Source: JARIHD01 sp035629475 (GTDB lineage Bacteria > Patescibacteriota > Saccharimonadia > Saccharimonadales > UBA4665). Taken from it: a stretch of 7,253 nt of DNA. The stretch spans positions 1-7,253 of the forward strand of contig DASPHS010000080.1 of NCBI GenBank assembly GCA_035629475.1, written 5' to 3'. The position numbers and the translations under genes are program-made. The notes under the pieces were generated by a model that saw only the letters and a program-made list of their open reading frames with translations, was not told where the DNA came from and did no database searches. Of the stretch, positions 1 to 6,149 are shown one piece after another; the first letter of the stretch is position 1, and each line of letters opens with the position of its first letter.

Positions 1-614
1 CTGGTGCTGATTTACCCCTTGTTACGAAAATACTCTTGGCCATATCCGACTTTATCATAGCTTACTGGTGGATTATTCTTGTCGCGCTCGCTATCCTCGC
101 GTTCTTCACGACTCGCTGGGCACGAACTGGTCCAGGCAAGCTCGTTGTCGACCGGCTTAAACTGCACATCTGGCCGGTAGGTCCACTCTTTCAAAAGATG
201 TATATGGCTCGCTTCTCGCGTACCGGATCAACGCTTGTCGCCAGCGGTGTGCCGCTTATTCAGATGCTTGAGATTACAGCTGCGGCAACCGCTAACGTCC
301 ACATGGAAAACTCAATTCTGCGGGCTGCCGAGAAAGTAAAGGGTGGTAAGGCGCTTTCTGATTCATTGCAGAACGATCCTAACTTCCTTGAACTTGTCCC
401 AAACATGCTACGCATTGGTGAACAGTCAGGTTCGATGGAGCAAATGATGTCCAAGGCTGCCGACTATTACGAGAAAGAAGTTGATGACCAGATCAAGGGC
501 ATCTCCACTATTATCGAGCCTGTCCTTATGGTTGTGCTTGGTGTTGTGGCCTTTATCATTGTAGCGGCCGTACTGCTCCCGGTTTACGGGCTGGCAGGAC
601 AATCCTTCGCCTAG
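1..614 (+). CDS. pilC: Type IV pilus inner-membrane platform protein PilC (T2SF family), 5' end missing
   Basis: This is the C-terminal 203 residues of the polytopic membrane protein on which type IV pilins are assembled. The frame is open from base 3 to the TAG at 612-614, so the gene begins upstream of the window; the TTG at 36 is an internal Leu codon, not a start. A membrane segment (about visible residues 15-35) is followed by a T2SF domain of about 120 residues. That domain contains the family signature LVPNMLRIGEQSG (about bases 391-432), a Pro-x-x-x-x-R-x-G-E-x-S-G pattern seen in PilC and GspF C-terminal repeats. A final hydrophobic helix follows (about bases 510-590). Prepilins and a prepilin peptidase follow on the same strand, which supports PilC over GspF of a type II secretion system. 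A 106-bp gap with a promoter separates it from the next gene. Confidence 0.93.
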   Translation, partial: GADLPLVTKILLAISDFIIAYWWIILVALAILAFFTTRWARTGPGKLVVDRLKLHIWPVGPLFQKMYMARFSRTGSTLVASGVPLIQMLEITAAATANVHMENSILRAAEKVKGGKALSDSLQNDPNFLELVPNMLRIGEQSGSMEQMMSKAADYYEKEVDDQIKGISTIIEPVLMVVLGVVAFIIVAAVLLPVYGLAGQSFA

Positions 615-645
615 GCTGTAACAGAGAGTACACGCAACAATACTA

Positions 646-674
646 TTGCAATTTCACCTGAGGATACGTATTAT
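646..674 (+). promoter_or_regulatory. Sigma-70-type promoter of the major prepilin gene
   Basis: TTGCAA (646-651) and TATTAT (669-674) are separated by exactly 17 bp, the optimal spacing for a housekeeping sigma promoter. Transcription would start near 681, giving a leader of about 40 nt. That leader carries a strong Shine-Dalgarno, AAAGGGGGG at 704-712, 8 nt before the ATG at 721. The inverted repeat AGGATA-N5-TATCCT (661-677) overlaps the -10 element and could be an operator. This is the only candidate promoter in the window with a recognisable -35 box at optimal spacing. Confidence 0.7.
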
Positions 675-720
675 CCTATTAGCATAAGCAATTAAAAACA
701 GCAAAAGGGGGGCAACTCAA

Positions 721-1206
721 ATGCTGAACAACATAAAAAAACGTAATGAAGGCTTCACGATCATCGAAGTACTGATTGTGCTTGCTATTGCAGGTCTAAT
801 CCTCTTGGTAGTCTTCCTTGCGGTTCCGGCCCTACAGCGTAACTCACGTAACACGCAGCGCAAGACTGACGTATCAAACACGCTTGCAGCGGTTAGCGAA
901 TACGTTGGTAACAACAGTGGTAACGTTCCAACTGCCGTAAGCGGTGGTAGCGCAACTGGTGTCAACATTGGTGCATCTAGCGGTGTTAACACCGTTCCCG
1001 TGAAGCTTGGCTTCTATGACGCATCAGGCACACCAAGCAAGGTTACCCTCGCAACTGGTGCAACTACCAACGCCACAACGACTGAATCACTTGTGATTGT
1101 CACCGGCGCAAAGTGTTCCGGTAGCAACGCGGTAGCTGGTTCCAGCCGCCAGTACGTTATCCTCTACACTGCTGAAGATAACGCAAAGCTCTGCCAAGAG
1201 TCCTAG
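721..1206 (+). CDS. pilA: Type IV prepilin, probable major pilin (PilA-like)
   Basis: The product is a 161-aa prepilin, the likely main building block of the pilus fibre. It has a short basic class III leader (residues 1-11, ending in Gly11), a cleavage site before Phe12, and Glu16 at mature position +5. A hydrophobic helix follows (about 14-36). The head domain is rich in Gly, Ser, Thr, Ala and Asn, and Cys132 and Cys158 can close a C-terminal disulfide loop as in classical pilins. The start is supported by the strong Shine-Dalgarno at 704-712. Calling it the major pilin is inferred: it has its own promoter and terminator, and a codon choice typical of high expression (13 of 14 Asn codons are AAC, and all Arg codons are CGT or CGC), unlike the minor pilins downstream. 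PilC just upstream and PilD just downstream support the role. Confidence 0.9.
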   Translation: MLNNIKKRNEGFTIIEVLIVLAIAGLILLVVFLAVPALQRNSRNTQRKTDVSNTLAAVSEYVGNNSGNVPTAVSGGSATGVNIGASSGVNTVPVKLGFYDASGTPSKVTLATGATTNATTTESLVIVTGAKCSGSNAVAGSSRQYVILYTAEDNAKLCQES

Positions 1207-1224
1207 GACTAACAAGCAGGCAAC

Positions 1225-1249
1225 AAAGAGGCTCTTCGGAGCCTCTTTT
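1225..1249 (+). terminator. Intrinsic terminator after the major prepilin gene
   Basis: A perfect 10-bp stem, AAAGAGGCTC (1225-1234) paired with GAGCCTCTTT (1239-1248), is capped by a TTCG tetraloop, a very stable loop in RNA. The T-rich 3' arm supplies a short T tract. It lies 18 bp after the pilA stop and ahead of the pilD promoter, so it should make pilA a separate, mostly monocistronic transcript. Confidence 0.85.
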
Positions 1250-1273
1250 AGTATGGGGCCGTAGTTTTGAATG

Positions 1274-1282
1274 TGGTACCAT
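1274..1282 (+). promoter_or_regulatory. Extended -10 promoter of pilD, probably leaderless
   Basis: TG at 1274-1275, one base, then TACCAT (1277-1282) form an extended -10 element. No convincing -35 box is visible. The A of the ATG at 1289 lies 6 nt beyond the -10 hexamer, where transcription would be expected to begin, so the mRNA would start at or next to the start codon. No Shine-Dalgarno precedes that ATG. The alternative in-frame ATG at 1271 lies upstream of the promoter and is therefore unlikely. Confidence 0.5.
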
Positions 1283-1288
1283 ACAGGC

Positions 1289-2074
1289 ATGATACTGCTA
1301 TTGCTTGTTGGGCTGGGATTAATCCTGGGTAGCTTTGTGAATGCCTTTGTCTGGCGCCTGCACGAGGGCCGTGACTGGGTGCGCGAGCGTTCTGAATGTA
1401 CGCACTGTCACCATACATTGGCTCCGAAAGATCTCATACCCGTACTCAGCTGGCTATCGCTTCGTGGCAAATGCCGCTACTGTCACGCCAAAATACATGA
1501 CAATCCCCTGACAGAAATTGCCGTTCCGGCGTTATTCGTTATTTCATATCTTGCTTGGCCTCTGGCGCTGACCGGAGCAGGGCTATTCCAGTTTGTGTTG
1601 TGGTGCATCTTTATCGTGGGCTTTGTCGCCCTAGCCGCATATGATTTCCGCTGGTTTCTGCTGCCAAATAAAATAGTTTTCCCCCTTATTGGCTTGGCTA
1701 TTGTGCAAGTTGCAGTTGTGGCCGTGTGGACCATGAACTGGAAGGTCCTCGTTGCTGCCTTATTGGGCACACTGGTCGTAGCCGGTATATTCTATCTACT
1801 ATTTCAGGTTTCTCACGGCACGTGGATTGGTGGGGGTGATGTGAAGTTGGGCGTTGTTTTGGGATTACTGGCCGGAGGGTTCCTTGAGGGTTTCCTTCTG
1901 CTGTTTGTAGCCTCACTTGCCGCACTGGTGGCAACTGTACCAGCGCTTTTACAGGGTAAGGCAGGGCGTAAATCACATGTGCCATTCGGGCCATTTCTTA
2001 TTATCGGGCTTATCGTGGTCGTACTGTTCGGGCATCGGATTATCGCGTGGTACAGCGGGCTGATCTATGTATAA
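1289..2074 (+). CDS. pilD: Prepilin peptidase / N-methyltransferase PilD (A24 family)
   Basis: This is a polytopic inner-membrane aspartic protease of 261 aa, of usual family length. It removes the class III leader from prepilins and, in this family, N-methylates the new N-terminus. Near the N-terminus is the motif ILGSFVNAFVWRL (about residues 12-24). Four cysteines in two CxxC pairs (Cys37/Cys40 and Cys62/Cys65) form the usual zinc-binding cytoplasmic domain. The two catalytic aspartates appear as Asp119 (in YDFRWFLLPN) and Asp184 in the GxGD motif (GGGDVKLG). The late signature VPFGPFL is at 231-237. Several hydrophobic helices lie between these. I chose ATG 1289 over ATG 1271 because the protein then begins directly with the family's first helix and because of the -10 element at 1277-1282. 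The substrates are very likely the surrounding prepilins. Presence of all four Cys suggests both activities are retained. Confidence 0.95.
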   Translation: MILLLLVGLGLILGSFVNAFVWRLHEGRDWVRERSECTHCHHTLAPKDLIPVLSWLSLRGKCRYCHAKIHDNPLTEIAVPALFVISYLAWPLALTGAGLFQFVLWCIFIVGFVALAAYDFRWFLLPNKIVFPLIGLAIVQVAVVAVWTMNWKVLVAALLGTLVVAGIFYLLFQVSHGTWIGGGDVKLGVVLGLLAGGFLEGFLLLFVASLAALVATVPALLQGKAGRKSHVPFGPFLIIGLIVVVLFGHRIIAWYSGLIYV

Positions 2075-2101
2075 AAAAGGTGCAACAGCCCAAATTGCTT
2101 A

Positions 2102-2110
2102 TGGTATACT
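2102..2110 (+). promoter_or_regulatory. Extended -10 promoter of the minor-pilin operon, probably leaderless
   Basis: TG at 2102-2103, one base, then TATACT (2105-2110) is a near-perfect extended -10. The ATG at 2118 begins after a 7-nt gap, so the transcript would start at or very near the start codon. The stretch from the -10 to the ATG is almost identical to that before purF (6925-6942). No good -35 box is seen. It lies in the 43-bp gap after pilD and would drive the four prepilin-like genes downstream. Confidence 0.65.
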
Positions 2111-2117
2111 GAAGGCT

Positions 2118-2945
2118 ATGAAGGTGGGGCGTAAGCAGAGTGGCTTTACCATAGTGGAGACCATGATTGTACTCGCAGTAAGCGGGGGGTTGTTCCTTGT
2201 TGCCGCCTTGGCAGTTTCAGGCAAGCAAGCCCGGCAGGAATTTACGCAGTCTATTCAGGATGTCCGTTCGCAAATACAGCAGGTGGTTAATGAAGTTGCC
2301 ACAGGGTACTATCCAAATATGAATAATCTCAGCTGCACCGTTGGCGCTAATGGCCCGGTGTTTAGTGGTATAGCCGCAGGACAGGGCGAAAACGCGGGGT
2401 GCATTTCACTTGGCAAGGCTATCCAATTTGATGTTGCCGGTACAAATCCTGAGCAAATGCGTGTATATACAGTTGCTGGGCTGCAGAAGCAAAGTAACGG
2501 GAACGATGTCGAAGACTTAGATGATGCTAAGCCGAAGGTGGTGGCGCCGTCTACGACCGCACCGGGTAATCCAGACATAACAGATCGTAAGCTCTTGCTG
2601 TATGGCCTCAGCACTCTTAGGATGACAGATCTGAACACAGGCGCTAATATTGGTTCGTTTGGCGTCCTCTCTACGTTAGCCAAGTACGGCACTGCTGGTA
2701 TGGACTCCAGTTCTCAGCAGCTAAAGGCTTATCCAATCGCCAACACGTCGCTCAATGCGACAGCACTGGCTGGCGCTGAATCAATCAACAACAATCTGAT
2801 TACCAGTTCACCAGCTGTTGATAAGGGTGTAGCTATTTGTTTTGTAAGTGGCGGCACTGATCAGTCCGGGCTTATTACTATCGGCGGAGGCAATCGGCAG
2901 CTTTCAGTTACGCTGCAAATTAAGTCAAACAAGGACTGCTCATAA
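2118..2945 (+). CDS. Type IV prepilin-like protein, large (275 aa), first of the minor-pilin operon
   Basis: This is a prepilin with a 9-residue basic leader ending in Gly9, cleavage before Phe10, and Glu14 at mature +5 (FTIVETMIVLAVSGG). A hydrophobic helix spans about 12-33 and an amphipathic helix about 36-60. The extracellular region of roughly 210 residues has four cysteines (73, 95, 241, 274), which could form two disulfides. I cannot assign the head domain to a named family. It is larger than a typical major pilin and uses mixed codons (11 AAT, 8 AAC), so I take it for a minor or specialised pilin. The frame is open to an ATG at 2067 that overlaps the end of pilD. I prefer 2118 because the extended -10 at 2102-2110 lies inside the longer reading and the leader then has normal length. 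Its stop overlaps the next ATG by one base. Confidence 0.85.
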   Translation: MKVGRKQSGFTIVETMIVLAVSGGLFLVAALAVSGKQARQEFTQSIQDVRSQIQQVVNEVATGYYPNMNNLSCTVGANGPVFSGIAAGQGENAGCISLGKAIQFDVAGTNPEQMRVYTVAGLQKQSNGNDVEDLDDAKPKVVAPSTTAPGNPDITDRKLLLYGLSTLRMTDLNTGANIGSFGVLSTLAKYGTAGMDSSSQQLKAYPIANTSLNATALAGAESINNNLITSSPAVDKGVAICFVSGGTDQSGLITIGGGNRQLSVTLQIKSNKDCS

Positions 2946-3394
2946 TGATCATGGCCCGTTTACGAACCCGTGCTGAACGAGGGGACACCCTGGTAGAAGT
3001 ACTCATTTCCATAGCAATTATCAGCCTTATACTCGGCGGTGCGTATGTAGCCACCACACGGAGTCTTACAGCGACGCGTGACGCTCAAGAGCGCAGTGAT
3101 GGTCTTAAGCTCGTCGAAAGCCAGGTTGAGCAGGTTAAGAATATTGTGGCTACAGAACCTGACGATATATTTGGTTCAGCCCCTGCAAGTTACTGTATTT
3201 CCGCAGGCGCTATTGTTACTTCAACAAACAATGCCTGCAAAGTGAATGCAGCTGGGGCGTACGCTGCAGGCAAAAAGCCCGAGTACAACTTGTCCATTAC
3301 CCGTTCGGGGAGCGTGTTCACCATTATTAATTCCTGGGAAGGCGTCTTGGGCAACAATACATCCGTCCAAATGAAGTATAGGTTGTATGAATAG
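2945..3394 (+). CDS. Minor prepilin, PilV-like
   Basis: This is a 149-aa prepilin-like protein with leader residues 1-13 ending in Arg-Gly, followed by the mature N-terminus DTLVEVLISIAIISLILGG, with Glu18 at mature +5. The TLVEV core with a polar first residue is typical of PilV and GspI-like minor pilins rather than major pilins. A helix continues to about residue 70. The small head domain has two cysteines, 84 and 98, a likely disulfide. ATG 2945 overlaps the previous stop as TAATG, and AAGGA (2931-2935) lies 9 nt upstream, so translation is probably coupled. ATG 2951 is an alternative start with poorer spacing. Assignment to PilV is by motif, size and position only. In characterised systems such proteins prime pilus assembly and sit at the tip. 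Confidence 0.85.
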   Translation: MIMARLRTRAERGDTLVEVLISIAIISLILGGAYVATTRSLTATRDAQERSDGLKLVESQVEQVKNIVATEPDDIFGSAPASYCISAGAIVTSTNNACKVNAAGAYAAGKKPEYNLSITRSGSVFTIINSWEGVLGNNTSVQMKYRLYE

Positions 3395-4022
3395 TATGAA
3401 ACAAGTCAAACTCGGTAAACACCAAGCGGGTTTTACCATTATCGAGCTCATGATATCCACCATGGTATTCGGCACGGTGCTACTCGTTGTAACCACCGCG
3501 ATATTGCAGATTACGCGCGTCTATTACAAGGGCATCACGCAGGCCAATACGCAATCTGTCGCTCGTAATATTACTGATCTGGTCTCCCAGGGGATTCAAT
3601 TCAACGGTGGTGACGTTACTGAAACGCCTGGTCCTAATAACGCTTTCTGTGTAGGCGGGCAGCAGTACAGTTTTGTGCTTGGTAAGCAGCTAGCGGATGG
3701 TACGCCTACTGCCGCACAGACGCATCATGCACTCGTAGTTGCCGACAGGCCAGGGTGCACCGCCAGTACACCTGGGTCGTCCATGAATACTGCGGCAACA
3801 ACGGGACGCGAATTACTACAGCCTAATATGCGTCTTTCAAAAATGTCAGTCGAGAATATTGGTACGAATTTGTACAAAGTTACGGTAAAAGTTGTGAGCG
3901 GGGACGATGATATATTGACCAATCCCACAACAGCTGCCGCAACCTGTCAAAATGTGACAGCGGGCACACAATTTTGTGCTGAATCAGAGCTTACAACAGT
4001 TGTAACAAAAAGGGTAGAATAG
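3387..4022 (+). CDS. Minor prepilin, PilW-like
   Basis: This is a 211-aa prepilin-like protein with a basic leader ending at Gly15, cleavage before Phe16, and Glu20 at mature +5 (FTIIELMISTMVFGTVLL). The hydrophobic helix runs to about residue 40. The head domain has four cysteines (88, 124, 187, 197), consistent with two disulfides. Size, the helix sequence and its place between a PilV-like and a PilX-like gene suggest PilW or GspJ, although head-domain homology cannot be judged by eye. The start is uncertain: ATG 3387 overlaps the previous stop by 8 nt and has only a weak AGG 4 nt upstream, while ATG 3396 begins one base after that stop. Both keep the leader intact. The product would be inserted in the inner membrane, cut by PilD and assembled with the other minor pilins. 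Confidence 0.82.
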   Translation: MNSMKQVKLGKHQAGFTIIELMISTMVFGTVLLVVTTAILQITRVYYKGITQANTQSVARNITDLVSQGIQFNGGDVTETPGPNNAFCVGGQQYSFVLGKQLADGTPTAAQTHHALVVADRPGCTASTPGSSMNTAATTGRELLQPNMRLSKMSVENIGTNLYKVTVKVVSGDDDILTNPTTAAATCQNVTAGTQFCAESELTTVVTKRVE

Positions 4023-4031
4023 AAGGTAATC

Positions 4032-5090
4032 ATGAGCATGCAGCAATTGTCACAATCACGCCTTTCCCGATCCGAACGGGGAATGATATCTATTATGACT
4101 ACGATGATACTTATCATCGTGATCAGTCTTATCGTTTTAGGTTTCGCTTCGCTGTCACGCCGTAATCAACGTGAATCTCTTGACCGGCAGCTCAGCACGC
4201 AGGCGTTTTATGCAGCCGAATCTGGTGTTAACGACGCTAGGGAGGCAATCAAAGCTGCGCCGGCCGGCACCGTTATTCCTGAAAAAACGTCCTGTACGGG
4301 TACGGCTGGGGGCTTTTACAACGCCAACCCCGTCATCGATAACAATGCCAATGTTAAGTATAGCTGTTTGCTTGTTGACCCATCGCCTACCGTGCTTCGC
4401 TATACAGATGTAGGTACTAATTCCATTGTTGTCCCCATCACCGCCAAGAGCGGCACTATCAGCAGGATAGAACTCACCTGGCAGTCCAAGATTACTAGTG
4501 GTGACCCTATGACAGGCTGTTGGGAGACTATGCCGTCATTCACTACGACGTCAGGCTGGGGCTGTGGGTATGGCGTGCTTCGCTTCGACCTCGTTCCTAC
4601 AAGTGGTACGTTTACCGCTGCCTCGCTCGCCAGTAGTACCATGACTACTTTTGCCATACCCGTATGGTCGGGAAGCTTTCCTACCATTCCGTACGCTCCT
4701 GGCGCGTCCAACAATAATGTAAAAACACCCGTATACTGCCTTACTGCTAACTGTAAAATGACGGTGAATAACCTAACCCAAAATAGCTACCACATGCGTA
4801 TCTCGTCCATATACCGCAATGCATCGTTACAAATCCGGGCCTACAATAGCGCAGGCACAGTACTTGAAATAGAAGGATCGCAGGCGCTCATTGATGTGAC
4901 GGGCCGCGCCCAGGACGTTCTGCGCCGCGTACAGGTGAGTGTGCCTCTCCGCGCCAACAGCAACAACGACGTCTCAGACTATGCTATTCAAAGCACCGAT
5001 TCCATATGCAAGCGCTTCAGTGTTATGGATAACTACTTCGACAGCGACGTCTCGGGTGTTTCAAGCTCCAACAGGCTTTGTCAGCCGTAA
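4032..5090 (+). CDS. PilX-like minor pilin without Glu5 (352 aa, 8 cysteines)
   Basis: The N-terminus matches the PilX_N type: a basic leader ending Arg16-Gly17, then a hydrophobic helix (about 19-40), then AFYAAESGVNDA (58-69), the hallmark A-x-Y-A-A-E-S/A-G motif of PilX and GspK-like pilins. Mature position +5 is Met22 rather than Glu. Loss of E5 is known for the GspK group, which caps the tip complex. The remainder (about 80-352) is an extracellular domain with eight cysteines (88, 112, 163, 178, 236, 241, 326, 350). It ends in a segment (about 289-307, TGRAQDVLRRVQVSVP) that resembles the C-terminal strand region of other PilX-like proteins. A Shine-Dalgarno, AGAAGG at 4021-4026, overlaps the previous stop and lies 5 nt before ATG 4032. 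It closes the minor-pilin operon and may be a tip subunit or adhesin; that role is inferred. Confidence 0.83.
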   Translation: MSMQQLSQSRLSRSERGMISIMTTMILIIVISLIVLGFASLSRRNQRESLDRQLSTQAFYAAESGVNDAREAIKAAPAGTVIPEKTSCTGTAGGFYNANPVIDNNANVKYSCLLVDPSPTVLRYTDVGTNSIVVPITAKSGTISRIELTWQSKITSGDPMTGCWETMPSFTTTSGWGCGYGVLRFDLVPTSGTFTAASLASSTMTTFAIPVWSGSFPTIPYAPGASNNNVKTPVYCLTANCKMTVNNLTQNSYHMRISSIYRNASLQIRAYNSAGTVLEIEGSQALIDVTGRAQDVLRRVQVSVPLRANSNNDVSDYAIQSTDSICKRFSVMDNYFDSDVSGVSSSNRLCQP

Positions 5091-5108
5091 AAGGCGTAAA
5101 AGCAGTGT

Positions 5109-5143
5109 ATTGAAAAACCACCCAGTACGGGTGGTTTTTCAAT
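5109..5143. terminator. Bidirectional intrinsic terminator between converging genes
   Basis: A perfect 15-bp inverted repeat with arms 5109-5123 and 5129-5143 (ATTGAAAAACCACCC and its complement) has a 5-nt AGTAC loop. The A5/T5 runs inside the arms provide a T tract after a GC-rich stem core in both directions. It would end the minor-pilin operon on the + strand and the xer gene on the - strand. The xer stop codon (5139-5141) lies inside the stem. Confidence 0.9.
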
Positions 5144-6059
5144 CGACAGTATTACTGTGAAATCGCTCATGTACATCACGCAGATGGGGATCGGTTATAT
5201 GTGTGTATATCTGCGTAGTAGATATATTACTGTGGCCGAGCATGGCCTGCACACTGCGTAGGTCAGCGCCATTCATCACCAGGTCAGTCGCAAAAGAGTG
5301 CCGCAATGTGTGAGGGCTTACATGCTTGGTAATACCGGCTAGCAGCGCGTATTGGGCTACGAGGCGCTGTATACTGCGGGCGGTGAGGCGTTTATAGTCA
5401 CCAGACCTGTCAGTGCTTTTACGGCCGCTATAGCGTACGAAGAGCGGTACGGCATTGTCATCACGTTGATCAATATAAGCCTGCACCCACTCAGCGGCAG
5501 CAGGGCTGATAAATATTGGCCGATCTTTTTGGCCCTTACCGCGTACCATAAATTCCCGTCGCTTTAGATTGATATGGTCTCTGTTTAATCCCACGAGTTC
5601 TGATACGCGGAGTCCACTGGAAAATAGCAACTCGAGGATAGCCCGGTCGCGCAGACCATTAATCTTTTCGATGACTGGCTGGCTGAACATACGCCCCAGC
5701 TCATCTTCATTCAGAAACGTAACTTGTTTGCGTTTGGTACGGGCCAGCTCTATTTTGTCAGCAGAGAGGGCGGGAATGTCGCGCTTAGCACAGAATTTCA
5801 AAAAACCGCGCAGGGCTATCAAATGATAATTTTGAGTGGATTTTCCAAGCTCATCTGAAACATTCGTTCCCAGGCGATTGAGCCAAAGCCGCCATTTTCG
5901 GACAAGCTCCGGGTCAATCTGATCAACCCGCAGGTCATCGCCAGCAAAATCAAGCAGCCGCGTAAGGTAATGGTCATAATTCTGGATCGTTTTTTGTGAG
6001 CGGTTCTGCTCAATCTCCAGATATTCCAGAAAGTTAGTTTTGGCTTTTTGTAATAGCAT
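5139..6059 (-). CDS. xer: Xer-family tyrosine recombinase
   Basis: This complete 306-aa site-specific recombinase is of normal XerC/XerD length. It has an N-terminal core-binding domain (about 1-95, with SQKTIQNYDHYLTRLLDF) and a C-terminal catalytic domain. All six catalytic residues are visible: Arg151 (SGLRVSEL), Lys175 (GKGQKDR), His250 and Arg253 (HTLRHSFAT), His276 (LGHSNISTT) and the nucleophile Tyr285 (QIYTH). The likely role is resolving chromosome dimers at dif. Nothing nearby points to an integrase of a mobile element, since it lies between housekeeping-type genes and ends in a shared terminator. By eye I cannot tell XerC from XerD; a single-recombinase system is possible. I chose ATG at 6059 (complement) because TACAAT lies 6 nt upstream and the protein then starts with MLLQKAKTNFLEYLE. 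The longer readings from 6077 or 6140 add sequence with no family resemblance. Confidence 0.95.
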   Translation of the reverse strand: MLLQKAKTNFLEYLEIEQNRSQKTIQNYDHYLTRLLDFAGDDLRVDQIDPELVRKWRLWLNRLGTNVSDELGKSTQNYHLIALRGFLKFCAKRDIPALSADKIELARTKRKQVTFLNEDELGRMFSQPVIEKINGLRDRAILELLFSSGLRVSELVGLNRDHINLKRREFMVRGKGQKDRPIFISPAAAEWVQAYIDQRDDNAVPLFVRYSGRKSTDRSGDYKRLTARSIQRLVAQYALLAGITKHVSPHTLRHSFATDLVMNGADLRSVQAMLGHSNISTTQIYTHITDPHLRDVHERFHSNTVD

Positions 6060-6065
6060 AATCTT

Positions 6066-6071
6066 ATTGTA
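6066..6071 (-). promoter_or_regulatory. -10 element of xer, probably leaderless
   Basis: Read on the - strand, TACAAT (6071 to 6066) is followed by 6 nt and then the ATG at 6059, so transcription would begin at the start codon. There is no TG extension, no clear -35 and no Shine-Dalgarno. The spacing repeats that seen before pilD, the first minor pilin and purF, which is the main support. Confidence 0.5.
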
Positions 6072-6113
6072 CTGCATTATGGGATTTAAGGGGTAGAGCA
6101 GGGTGGCTCTATC

Positions 6114-6122
6114 TGTTACAAT
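6114..6122 (+). promoter_or_regulatory. Extended -10 promoter of ndk
   Basis: TG, one base, then TACAAT (6117-6122) form an extended -10 element, with a predicted start near 6129. Unlike the leaderless candidates, this leaves a leader of about 20 nt carrying AAAGGA (6139-6144), a Shine-Dalgarno 5 nt before the ATG at 6150. It is divergent from the xer promoter in a 90-bp intergenic region. Confidence 0.6.
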
Positions 6123-6149
6123 AGGCGCATAAATAATCAAAGGACGTTC

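Noticed and set aside
2067..2117. Earlier ATG start for the 275-aa prepilin, overlapping the end of pilD
   Set aside because: It would place the extended -10 element inside the gene and give an overlong leader with extra hydrophobic residues, while ATG 2118 gives a normal 9-residue basic leader.
721..5090. Prepilin cluster as a type II secretion or competence (Com) pseudopilus
   Set aside because: No secretin-side or Com-specific gene is visible, and PilV-, PilW- and PilX-type prepilins with PilC and PilD fit a type IV pilus. The families are related, so the point rests on the balance of features.
5139..6059. Tyrosine recombinase plus nearby tRNA as an integrated mobile element
   Set aside because: ndk lies between them, no attachment-site repeat of convincing length flanks the recombinase, and no phage, plasmid or transposon genes are present. 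A chromosomal Xer fits better.
6057..6081. Inverted repeat CATAAT-N13-ATTATG as a dif site or autoregulatory operator of xer
   Set aside because: The arms are only 6 bp of AT-rich sequence and the spacing is unlike the two 11-bp arms around a 6-8 bp centre of dif sites. It is within chance expectation and partly formed by the start codon.
6060..6140. Longer N-terminus of the Xer recombinase on the - strand (starts at 6077 or 6140)
   Set aside because: The extra residues do not resemble the family, they overlap the ndk promoter region, and ATG 6059 has a -10 hexamer at the right distance.
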